DNA of 64,000 nucleotides, from NCBI RefSeq assembly GCF_042242105.1, contig NC_092022.1, positions 10,784,001 to 10,848,000 on the forward strand, given 5' to 3'. A model generated the notes under the pieces. That model was given only the letters and a program-made list of their open reading frames with translations. It was not told the origin of the DNA and did not search any database. The DNA is from Pempheris klunzingeri (lineage: Eukaryota > Chordata > Actinopteri > Acropomatiformes > Pempheridae). Below, piece by piece: positions 35,201 to 46,150 of the stretch. How positions within the stretch are numbered: position 1 is the first letter of the stretch; each line of letters starts with the position of its first letter. A program made the position numbers and the translations under genes.

Positions 35201-35670
35201 CATTATCAAAGGGTGTTTGAACAAAATACTATGTTAATATAGACTATATAAGATGTATCATAGTTGCTGTTGTTAGTCATTATAATGAAGGTTGAATGTT
35301 ATCTAGATTATGTTGGTTTGGTGGGCAGGAACGATTAGTTGAATGTGGGATATGGGCATAAAGACAAGGAGCCAGTGGCCCCTTCCCAACTGCCTATCCC
35401 CATAATTTCAGTGTCCATGATCTTGTATGATCCCATACCCGAACTCCTTCATTGTGATCTCAACTACACACCTACACACCAAGTTTTGTGACTGCATCAC
35501 AGTTATGGTGTTATGGCAGGGACAAAAACTATCCACAGACAGACACAAACATCTGGCAAAATACTCAGAAAAAGCCTTAATGGTAATCGGTGGCACAGTA
35601 GGTGTGTCTGGACCACATTTTGCATCAACCACACACACACACACACACATGCACGCACGCACACGCACAC

Positions 35671-35735
<65 letters not shown>

Positions 35736-38700
35736 GCACACACACACACACACACGCGCGTGCACACACACACACACGCACACACTCACATACACAAGAT
35801 AAAAACAGTGCCAGCCACGTGCAGTAAAGGCTGGTAAAATGTTTTAGGAGAGTAGAAAAGCATAACCATGTTCAGATGTAGTGTCTTACTAGAACGGGCA
35901 GCAGCAGAGCCATGTATCCGCCACAGAAGATGGCAAAGAAGACAGCATAAACCATGAGCAGGATGTAGGAGGTTGCCAGAGGGGAGAGCAGGTTGACCAG
36001 GCCACAGAGGATCAGGTAGGCTTTGTGGTAGTGGTATTTATGGAACAGGTTTCTGTCTGTCACCCAGCCCGATGCCAGCTGGGCGATGGTCTCTGTGATA
36101 CCTGCAACACAGGCCAGTAGGTGAGGCTTATGAATGGGTGGATGAGAAACTGACACAGACTGAAGAATGAGAATGAAGCTAAATTAAAAAAACATGTTTA
36201 AACAAAGGAGAAAAAAGTGAGAACTGTAAGCAGCAATAATGACACTGAGTGGATTATCCTTGTTAAATAAAGCAAGGTAGGATGTTCCTAATGTTTTTTA
36301 CAGGACAGAATAAGAGAGGCAGTCTGGGGAAGGCACATAATAAAATATTCAGGTAGCAACAGGAAGCTGCTCTTTGGTAATGGAGTTTTTGATGGAATCC
36401 AAAAGACAACAAGGAGCATCCCTGCTCTCTACACCTTCAGCCTACAATGTCTGCAATAATTAAAAAGCTTCATATTTAGGTTCATAGTTGGCTTCTGTTG
36501 GCTTCATAGGGCAGATGTAATCAAGAGAAAAAAACACAACTAAATAGTATCTAGCAATGCAGATAGTTTTAGTTTTATTTGCCCTGGTTTGTCCTTCTCA
36601 GACATTTCTGCCTTGAAAAATGTCATTTATTCAACAGCACTGTTGAATTTCATCATATCTACCTGCTGTCAATCTGAAAATACACATTGCTGTTGATTTT
36701 GTTAAAATATATTTAATGCTGCAAGCACCACATACAAATTCCATTCACACCGATTGTATTGCCGGTGCAGTAGAATCTCAGATGAATATCTCAGAATTTG
36801 GGTGAATAAAACTAAAACTATCTGACTGACAAATAATAACTTTGGTAATCCCCTAGCTTTTACTCTGGCACCATCGTCAAAATTTTTATTGTTTTTAGTT
36901 TGTAATCAAATACCTGTAAAACAAATGACATTCCCATCAGCCCTAATTGTACTCTGTGCTAACTGCTAATTAGCAAATGAGTTAAGGCAAAAGTACTCGT
37001 CTCTCGATACCCTTGTCATTGTGAGCATGTTAGCATGCAAAGTTTAGCATCTATCTCAAAGCATTGCTGTGCCTTTGTACAGTCTCACAGAACCACTAGT
37101 GTGGCTACAGACCCTTAGTCTTGTTGTAATTTGGGTGAACCGGCCCTTTAAATTACACATACACTTTCAACCACCATGTTATCACTCCACTTCATCTCCA
37201 TTCACCTGTCACGCCACCAGTAACCCTCCAAAACAATTACATGCAGCCAGGTTCCCTGAACTATGACATCCATGTCATAAAACAGTAAATAATTAGTTCT
37301 TTGGTGTTTAGATAATCCTGGTGGGATTCAAGTACAAACGCTGATACAGTATGATTCAGTATAGTAGGCCGGCAGTCCTGACTCCATTTTGAAATGATGC
37401 TTAAACAGAGTTAACACACTGGGATCTGTTAGTGCACCACATCCTTAAAAATAATGCAGTTATGTCATGCTTAAAATAAACAAAGTATGCATAAATATTT
37501 GGGTCTGTGCGGGTGAGGGCGGGGCAAAGAAAGCATGTGAGGAAAGGATGCTGCCCTGCAGCAAAATTTCACAGGTCCACATTATTATAAGAGAAGCCCA
37601 TTTCTAGTCCCGCTTTTTCCTGTTGTCTAAAAAAAGACTGTTGGCAGGAGCAGTGAGTGGCAACATATCCATCTGTAAATATCTGTATTACACTGGCAAA
37701 CTACTCATTATGCAGTCCATCCCATCTGATTGATTGTTTGCTCCAGTATGATGACTGGGCAGATATGTGCTGCTCTCTGCTGAGGTCAACTGGAACGCGA
37801 TAGGTGGTGCGGAAACTGCAGTGGTGTATTGACCGTTGCAGGAATAGCTACAAGCAGGCAGTGCTGAGCCACTGATCAATGAAACAAACTGGTTCTATGC
37901 AGATCAGACTCACTCATCCTTTGCTCAGCCTCTGCACCACAACTGCACAGGCTGCAGCCACTGACACTCAGCCTGAACTCAAAACACATGAAAATTCTGC
38001 TGAATATGGATGAATTTGCATACAGTATACAGTGTGGTATACAGCAATACCAAGTAAAGTATGCATAATTACCTTTACTGTGAATGAAGGCTACAGTAAT
38101 CTACATAAACTAACACGTGGATGTAATTGGTGATGATCAGCTAAGTCGTCCTTCAATGCTTGGAATAAAGTTCTAACATTAACATTAACAATGAAACGCT
38201 TCATCAGTGAACACCTCTGCTTTCCTTACGTAACAGAATCTAGCGTGTTTCTCTCCTCCGAGGTTAGAAAGATGACATGAGGCAGCTGTGCTGTGTTTAT
38301 GTGTCCTCCTCTAGCGACCCAAGACAGAGTCCTGGGGCGTCCCCTGCTTGCATACAGACGAATTGTGAGTTTGTTTGTGTGTTTTAGACTCAGCAGGTTC
38401 GTCCAGGCCTGCAGCTGTTCCTGTTCAAACTCCGTACAATGCAGTTTAAATTTGGCCTCTCTAAGTAGCACCTTAAGCCAACTGCTTCAGGGACATAATT
38501 TGTTCTGTCCGTTTCTCAGGTATAGAGGGTGTATGTGTATACCTCTGGGCATTAACAAAGAGGGGGGAATGCGAGGGATGGAAAGACGCCATTCCCTTTG
38601 CTTGAAAGAGGGACATTTTGTCACTAGATTAAAGCAAAAGGTTATAAAAGGCATGTTGGTTTTCCCAGCTTGTCTGAGGTTGCATTTGGCTTGTCTTGCC

Positions 38701-41700
38701 TCCTCTTTTGTAGGTGTTGCCGCCTCAGTGCTCCACCGCAAAGTATCAGCCACTTTAGAACTGAATTTGAACAAAATTGGGAGCCCCTCTTGATACCACG
38801 CCAGCAAATTTACTCAGTTCGCTGTTGCTTAGCGACTCCAGTGTTGGTGGCTGAGGGTTGACGAACAAACTGACCCGGACGATAGTGGCCTCCCACCCTC
38901 AGCCGAGTCAATGGGCCTTTATGACGAGTGCTGGGTTGGGGAAAGAGGGACAGCGGGACACTGGGATGGTGGCTTTGTGGTGTGGGTGGCACCCCGTCTC
39001 TCTAGCTTGGTCTCTCTTTCTCTCTCATTACAGTGCACATGACCAGAGAATGTGACAGAACAAACGTGTCTGAGTCAAAAGAATCTGTCAGTCTTGCTGC
39101 TCGCTGGCACTGATCGCTGGCACGAAGCTCATAAGTAACCCCACAGACCAACAGGGAAAATTCAAACACCTATATCCTTTTTGTTACACCTCCATAGAAG
39201 CATTGCAGCGTTTGGTTTAAGGACCTATAAAGCACATTTGTTTATTTTAGCAGATCCTGAGTAATTTTATACTGCAGTGTTATTTGGCTCAGGCCACAGT
39301 GTTTCCTTAAGACTGCATTCTTTGATTTTTCCAAATTTTCTCAAGCAGCGGTGGTGTCCAGCTGCTGTTGCAAACCAATGCTGAAAAAGAAAACACTGTA
39401 TGTTTCCAGGAAATCTACATACTGAATTTTACGACTAACTCTTTTTTTTTTTTTTCGCTTAAAGTGACTCCAAAACCATCCTTTGGCCATTTCCTCAAAA
39501 GCCAGAGCACTGGTGCATAATTGAAACAGCCTGATGTAATTTCACATTAAAGAGATGATGTAAAAAGTCAGCACTTACTATCAGCATGTTACTATGGCGA
39601 CAGCTTCCCCCACACCCTTTACCTTTATTACATCCTTAAGTATCAAACCATGATTCTTATCTAGAAGACACCTTTCTTCAAAGGTAGTACTATCTCTGCC
39701 TGCTGAAGACTGATTACCAAGAGATAGATTACAAAACAGAAGCATGTAACTCATAAATGCACAACCCCATCTGGAGCATTTCAATTATTCACAAAGCCTG
39801 ACCAAGCACTCTTAAAGAATTACACGCACATGTGGTCGGTGGTCAAAATGTTAATGCTGTTTTCTTTTCATATGGAGTGGCTTCATCAATGGCATACTAC
39901 TGAACCCATCCGCCCTGGCTAGTGGACCAAAGTTCAGCTTTTATGTAAGCACATTCATTACATAAGACTGCAGACTCTGAGCAGCTCACAAATAATTAAT
40001 GCCTAGAAGTTGACTGGGGACTTTTTTGCATTGCTCCTTAAACCCAGTCTTAAAGAAACCTGGACCTCCCTCCTCTCAGTCACTGTGAAATCCCTGCTGG
40101 AAGCCACATTCGGAGACAAACAGCAGTAATCCACTGTTTATTACAGTATATATCAGGAGTCTGTCAGGTTTAGAAAGAACGGCAGGTTTATTATTTGACT
40201 TTTTGCATCATCCAAATTGTAGACACGGTCAAATGCATGAATGCCAAGAAATAGTCCTCCCCATAACACCACCTCTCGTTTTTAAACTTCAGTTTTTTAC
40301 AGATTAAAAAAAAACAAGATCTAACACGTTAACTAGTGACCTTTAGAGGTGCTGGTAGGAGGATTCTGTTACTTCTGTTACTGCCAATCTTTATGCTAAG
40401 CTAAGCTAACTGGCTGCTTGCAACAGCTTCATATTTACTGTGCAGATATGAGAGTGGTATCAATCTTCACATCTAACTTTCATTAAAAAAAAAAGCAACT
40501 AACATGTCACATTATTCCTGTTAGGTAAACCATAAAAACACAGTAGGGAGTATTGACCAATGTGTGCCTCACCTGCCACAGAGATGATGAAGGAAGCATC
40601 CATGGCATCGATGCCCAGGGTTCTGGCACGGGCAGACAGGTGGAAATAAGGGATGAAGTAGGCCAGCTGGCTGAAGACCAAGGACCAAGTGTAGATGCAA
40701 AAAAATGGGTCCTTTAACAGGGAGAAATCCAGTACTTTGGCTTTTCTGACCGTCACCTCACTCGGCGTGCTGGCATGTGAGGAAATTCCAACAATGGTGG
40801 ACCCATTCATGCTGCCATTGAGCTCTGTTGAGCTGTCTGGAGTTGTGGGTTTACAATGAACCAAGTCATGGTGGGGCTCATGGCCATTCACACCATTGAG
40901 GACCAGTCTGGTCAGTTCAGGGTTCACTGACTGGTCCTGGAGTCCCTGAGTACATTGGCCCCCCAGGTTCTCAGTGTCCCCGTGAGGGGCAGGAGGAGGG
41001 GATGGGAATGAGTCTGATTTGGAGATGCCATTGGATAAATGAGAGGAGCCGTTCAAGCAGCTCTTGGTGTATTCCCTCTCTGAGGAACTCTTGAGGGAAA
41101 CAGAAGGACTCTTTTCGATGGGAGAAGAGGTAGGGTTTGACACGGGAGGTTTCACATTGATGGGCCGTAGCAGCATCCCAGAGGCCACCAGATTCAGCAT
41201 GAGACCACCAAGAATCAGCATCGCTCCTGTGGAGGACAAAGGGAGCTCAAAAAACCAAATGTAACCATATATGTGCGGCAGAAAACATATAATACCTCAT
41301 TGGTCAAAGAAATGCATTAGAGTCTGCCTGCCTGCACATTAACAGATCGATCCTGCCTACCTTGCCAAGCATATTGGTCCAGCAGCAGCTGAGTGAACGG
41401 AGCAAGGGCAAAGGTCAAACCCATTCCAGAGCGCCCGATAGCATACGCTGTCGCTAGCCTCTTTCGGAAGTACAGTGCTGTGACCACTGAGAAGGATTGG
41501 TACAGTAGTGCAAAACCCATTCCTAAGAGGAGTAAAGCAGGTTATAATTATCCAACACTTTGTTTTTCATGTGGGCAGACAAGAGAAAAAGTTATTCACT
41601 ATGACTTCACAGTGACCGCAAAAAGACGCCCTGGTTTTGCTTTGTGGTTTTTGCATCAGTTGGGAAACAGTGTGTCTCATTGAGCTATCTTGTCTTACCA

Positions 41701-42576
41701 CATATTTCTACTCACCAACTATCGCTCCCATGCTGATGTAGAGGAACACCACACTGTTGGCGAAAATACTCATGAGGAAGCCTCCACTAACCAGCACTGC
41801 TCCTGCGATGGAGGTCACTCTGGCTCCTAACTTGGCACAGGCCACAGAGGCAAGGGGTGCTACAGATGATATATCAGCGACAGCATGAACACAGAGTATG
41901 TCAAGATATTTTATTTCCTACTGTATACAGCACAAAACTTTTCTTCTGCGTCAACAGGAAAAGTGCCTTCAAATAGTAAAATCTCTGCTTTCATCTTACA
42001 AATTCACTGGGGACATAAAGGACAGAGGACACCATTATACAAGACAAGGGATACAGACAGAGTTAGCCTCTTGCAATACAAACCTCCAGACAGACGCAGA
42101 CTCGACATGATGGAACCGATCCAGCTGATGCTCTCTGCCGAGCCTCCAAACTCATCCTGGAATGCCACAAAGAAGATCCCAAAGCTCTTCAGTGTTCCCA
42201 TCACTAGGACATTTACCTGCACAGGCACACACACACAAAAAAACATTTTCAAATATTTTTGCTACTACAATTCTACTGGAAACTTGTTTTAAAAAAAAAA
42301 AACAGAAACCACATCATTGCACACAATGTCTCTGTATTTGATCACAGTGGTTGAGAAAACTGCTGGTAGCTGAAGGACCATTGTGCTGCTCTACACTGTT
42401 GGGCTACGTATTTGCATGTTTGAGAGACAAGGGATCACTAACAACTGAGGTGGACATACCAGGAAACAATGCAGCACCACCATCCAGCCCCAGCCTCCAT
42501 CTGGAGGGTCCTCATACTGGATCTCTTTTTCCTTCTCCTTCTTAGTGGTCATGGCATCCTTCCTGAACAGGTTCAT
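29269..42576 (-). CDS. slc16a4: Monocarboxylate transporter 5 (Slc16a4), eight coding exons
   Basis: Plasma-membrane major-facilitator transporter of the SLC16 family; the substrate of MCT5 is poorly defined. Minus-strand coding exons in order: 42460-42576, 42084-42216, 41716-41859, 41361-41522, 40573-41226, 35890-36101, 31726-31819 and 29269-29477. All junctions are GT-AG and in phase, giving 574 aa. The start MNLFRKDAM has a good context (gcagccATG). The family signature DGGWGWM is at residues 25-31 (start of TM1). [29 protein letters not shown] and SGMLLRPI cover TM2-TM6. A cytoplasmic loop spans about 209-350. The second half has [31 protein letters not shown] and FLYDYTQTY. The matches are closest to SLC16A4 (human has [12 protein letters not shown] and KYHYHKSYLILCG). 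The human protein is 487 aa; much of the excess here is the Ser/Pro/Asn-rich loop. Gene order supports orthology. Confidence 0.95.
31409..31447. repeat. (CA)n microsatellite, imperfect
   Basis: CA run with occasional CG interruptions in slc16a4 intron 7. Confidence 0.9.
32504..32917 (+). pseudogene. LINE-1-type ORF1 remnant in slc16a4 intron
   Basis: An open frame antisense to slc16a4. Residues in its second half ([20 protein letters not shown], then [20 protein letters not shown] and [13 protein letters not shown]) resemble the RNA-binding part of L1/Tx1-clade ORF1 proteins, where an F-x-D-x-S/T stretch precedes LLYPAKLRV. No reverse transcriptase follows, so this is an isolated, decayed fragment. 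The family call rests on pattern memory alone. Confidence 0.5.
33725..33990 (+). repeat. Teleost interspersed repeat (SINE/LINE-derived)
   Basis: The part from 33730 (tccaaattgcccgtaggcgt onward, through gattggctggtgaccagtcc) is a dispersed sequence familiar from many fish genomes. It is followed at about 33930-33990 by a 3' tail (gtacagattgtgaagcccc ... atataaataaaactg) typical of fish retroposons. The copy is truncated and diverged. Confidence 0.75.
35631..35795. repeat. Long (CA)n microsatellite with CG interruptions
   Basis: About 165 bases of near-pure CA/CG alternation in slc16a4 intron 6, the longest such tract in the window. It creates His/Thr-rich and Cys/Val-rich open frames that are not genes. 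Confidence 0.97.
36836..37115 (+). repeat. Teleost interspersed repeat copy
   Basis: The series ggtaatcccctagcttttac, ctgcaaaac-like text, tgacattcccatcagccc, ctaattagcaaatg, gtgagcatgttagcatgc and gctgtgcctttgtacagtct, in this order, matches a very common percomorph dispersed repeat of uncertain class. It lies in slc16a4 intron 5. Confidence 0.8.
40317..40490 (+). repeat. Teleost interspersed repeat copy (forward)
   Basis: Contains cctttagaggtgctggtagg, tgctaagctaagctaact and gatatgagagtggtatcaat in the order seen in a widespread fish repeat. A partial copy in the opposite orientation is at about 47390-47490. Confidence 0.8.
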
Positions 42577-42592
42577 GGCTGCCTTGGTTTCA

Positions 42593-44704
42593 CTAGGAGA
42601 AAAAAAAAAACATATGAAACTTAAAAATCTCACAGGCTGCCTGATCAGAAGCCTTCACCATATCAGAGGCCATACAAATTCTTCTTTCTGGTAATGACGA
42701 TATTAACACATTTATGGTTATTGCAGAAATAGCTTTCCTTTTTCACACAGTCACTAATGTGTGTTTAAGTGTTGATACTTTGGATTACACCAAACACCAA
42801 ACCTAACAGCTTTTCTAAGGAAAAGATATTCAGCACTGTTATCATATATATCATGGCACAGAACAACCCTGTTAAGGTGACTGACAGAAGACAGTAAAGC
42901 TATATTAACTTGTCAAGTCACTGAGCTGTGAAACAGCAAAACAGTAACAGTAAAGCTAAACCTGGTTGATATTCCATCTCTTTTGCTGCCATTACAGCAA
43001 CTGCACTGGACTTAATGTCTCAGCAGTGTTTATATTAAGTGGGTCTATGTCGCAGCATGTACTAATATGCACTCGTGTGTATGTTGAAGCTCTCTGTCAG
43101 CATGTAACAGCATGTCCTTGTCATAATGGGCTAAAGTTTGGTTTAATTGATGATGATGTTTTAATTCATTATTTAAATTTGTGAACAACTTCTAAATCAG
43201 CACACGGTAAGAAAAACACGTCTGATTTCAATAAATGTAGAAAAGCACCAACAAAGGCAGGGAAGAGGACGGTAAGCTAGCGAACAACGATGAAACATTG
43301 CCAGAATGGTTTTAAATTCTTGTAAAGATCAGATATACAAATGCTTTATGAGGAAGGAAACACACAGGAAACATATACCATGCATTCAATTAAAAAAAAA
43401 AGTGTTTTAGTCAGAAACAACCATGAAAAAAGAGTGCATGTGGCAGAGGAGGTCAAAAAGGGTGATAATGGATCACTGAGTGCATTGATGTAATTTTAAC
43501 TAAATGTAATGTTTGGTGTGCTTGTATCCATAAGTGTGTTGATTCCATACGGTATATATGTAACTTATGAAGTTAGGCTGTAAGACTGCAGCTTTGTGAA
43601 ATGAACCTGGGCTCCTGATGTGAGCTGATTGACGAGTGATCTGTTCATGCCTGTGCTGTGAGCCAACTGAATTCCAGTGAGACTTGGCACCCGTGTGACC
43701 GTGAATTACTTTGAGCCCTTCTTGTGACAAGTTTCCAAATGATGCACCTGCTAAGCCTCGTTAAAAAAGAAACATAAAAGACTTTGTGTATTTGTGCAAG
43801 AACTTAATGAGTGTCAAACAGGGACAGACAGAACAAAAGTTGTAAAAATTATTTCTGGTAAAACACAACTTCCAGACAAATACTAGTCGATATTACATTA
43901 ACAAGGTTAAGTTAAGACTGAAATTAACCAAATAATAAGATTTTGAGTAAGAGTCTTATAATCTACATGTATTTATGTATACTGTATTTTTGTTGGACTG
44001 TTCTCTCTATTACACGTTCTAGGAGAGGAATCCCTCCTCTGTTGCTCTTCCTGAGGTTTCTTCCAGTTTTTCAAGTTTTTTTTTCTGGATTTTTCCTCTT
44101 CTGAATCGAGAGGCTGCAGGCAGATTATATCACTGTACAGATAACAAAGCCCCCTAAGACAAATTGTGGTTTGGGTTACATAAATAAAAATTATCTTTAC
44201 TTTCACACATTTAAGAGCACTGGAAATATAAGTGGACGATATGTAAACTCAGCTATTTACTGCACATACTTATGTGTGTGTGTCCCGATAATTGCTGCTG
44301 ATTTAAAGTCGAGCGTCTGCACTGAATCTCAAGGTTACAGAAGAATGTACATTGCAAGTGATTAGTGATGCTCCGTGGCTGATTTCATAGTACACAGGCT
44401 AAAGTGCAGAGCTGTGGCTTTGTGAGAGGACATGTCCCTTATGTTCGGCTTTTTGTTCTTTCAGGTCAAACCACAGAAATGTAAAACTCTTGCTCTGATG
44501 TTAGGCTACTGTGATGGACTGTGGATGTGCCAGAGAAACCAGAGAGGTGGTTTCAGCAGGCACGCTAATTGATTGCAATTTATATAGGGAGAGAAAAGCT
44601 TCATCATTTGGTTGCAAAGTGTTGATTCTATAGATCGTAAATGTCCAAGGTGTGGTTGATGGAGCTAACATCGGCCTTTAAAAGGTATATGTATATACGT
44701 ATAT
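42593..44704 (-). other. slc16a4 5' intron, unique part
   Basis: Intronic DNA between the first coding exon and the predicted 5'UTR exon. Apart from the retroposon tail near 44 kb, nothing is recognised. The acceptor of the first coding exon is a T-rich tract ending ctcctag at 42593. Confidence 0.6.
43990..44200 (+). repeat. Fish retroposon 3' end
   Basis: Text running from gaggaatccctcctctgttg to the tail cactgtacagataacaaagccccctaagacaa ... cataaataaaa (described in part) resembles the 3' tail of common fish SINE/LINE families. It is of the same type as the tail at about 33930-33990. Confidence 0.6.
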
Positions 44705-46150
44705 GTGTTTTCCCCAAGTGTCACGAAGTTTCTAACCAAGCAGATACTCTTGGTTTCATTTAACAGCATTTACAACAAGATTAGAAGAACAACAAAATGG
44801 CAGCCTTGGTGTTGGGCTCTATGGTACTTCTTCTGTTTTTGTTTATTTATTGGGTTTTCAGCTCTGATCACACTCACCAGGGGTGAACTTTTGAACATCC
44901 GACAATTCACTTGTCAAATCTTTTCACCATCTTTCACAGCATGAGTTTTGAAGAGCTTTTAGTTGGAGGAGCAGCTGCTTTCTCAGGGATTTGCAGGAGA
45001 CTCCGGCAAGGGAAGCCAACCAGAGCGTTAATAAAATTGTGAGAGCAGGAATTTCAAACCGCTTCTTCTGAACATGGCAAACTCAATGCTTCCCAGATCC
45101 ACCTGCTTCGCTGAAGCTTGGCTTCGTGAGCACATCTAAACTCCTCAGAGAGAGGAGGTGGAATCTGCTACTACTAGCACAGATGTCGCAGTGTTTAAAA
45201 AATCATGTGGCCTTCACTCAGAGAACATTTTCAGCAACTGCAAACCTCAGACCTGTGGTTATGCAGTGTTACAACCCCTGGCTAACCAGGTAACTAACAT
45301 GGATCATTAACATCCAGACTTCCTCTTCCTTGTTTAAAGAGAGCAAACCTCAGCTCTAAACTACCAAAATACAGACAGCACATTAAGTGTCCAACCAGGG
45401 ATAAACATACCACGGACCAATGCTGAACAGTGATATAGGACATCTATCGCTCTGTCAAGTGCAACTTTGGGATTTTGATCACTGTCTGCTTCACCTTCTC
45501 CTGACTTGCAGGCAGAAACTAAAATCTGCTAAATCTGTGGTCAAGACTGTGAAGAGATGGACCAACAAGGCAAAGCTGGCATTTACAGCCCTGCTTTGAC
45601 TAAACTGATTGGAGTATTTTTGAGGCTGCCACAGACCTGGACGATTTCACTGACACTGTGACATCTTAGGTCATTTTTTGTGAAGAAACCAACTAAAACC
45701 TGCTGAACATAAAACCAACAACAAACCCTGGTTTCCTGCAGAGTTTCACAAGGCCAAGGAGGAACAAAGCAGACATGTTGGACAGATTCCTGTTTCAGAC
45801 CAGAAACATATGTTGGCAAAAGGAATCAGCAATGACAAGTTGGAAAACAGGTTTCAACTGACAGTGTGGAAGAACCTGCATATCACTAACTACAGGTGAC
45901 CACAGGTGACATTCACCTGCTCCTACTACATCACACAACCATCTGCAAAGTCCTTTCACACCCATCCCACCCTGGACGTACCCTGCTCTGCACTGTACAA
46001 CACACAACTGTACAACAACCAGACACTGAACCATCATCAGAACCATCAGAACTGATCCATTGGCCTCATCGACTGTTGGACTCTTTATTAGATTGTTTGT
46101 TTGCTTACATTTCTTGTTGTTGTTCTTCCTTCCCATCACTCTGATGAACA
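44705..46150 (+). mobile_element. Decayed CR1/L2-type LINE, endonuclease part
   Basis: Stop-ridden plus-strand copy inserted antisense in the slc16a4 5' intron. Conserved pieces follow the order of fish non-LTR elements: ggttttcagctctgatcaca and a ggggtgaactttt segment at 44850-44890; ttggaggagcagctgc at 44963; an Arg/Lys-rich segment near 45000; a CCAAATACAGACAG-like segment near 45365; then frames reading DHCLLHLLLTCRQKLKSAKS and VVKTVKRWTNKA near 45480-45570, and FxEAATDLDDFTDTVTS near 45620. No intact frame and no reverse-transcriptase catalytic motif remain. The ends are approximate. Confidence 0.75.

Noticed and set aside
35408-35837. His/Thr-rich and Cys/Val-rich frames of up to 136 codons
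   Set aside because: Translations of the long CA tract.
38226-38861. 166-codon plus-strand frame and overlapping minus-strand frames in slc16a4 intron 5
   Set aside because: No family resemblance, no splice logic with slc16a4, and open on both strands; treated as chance.
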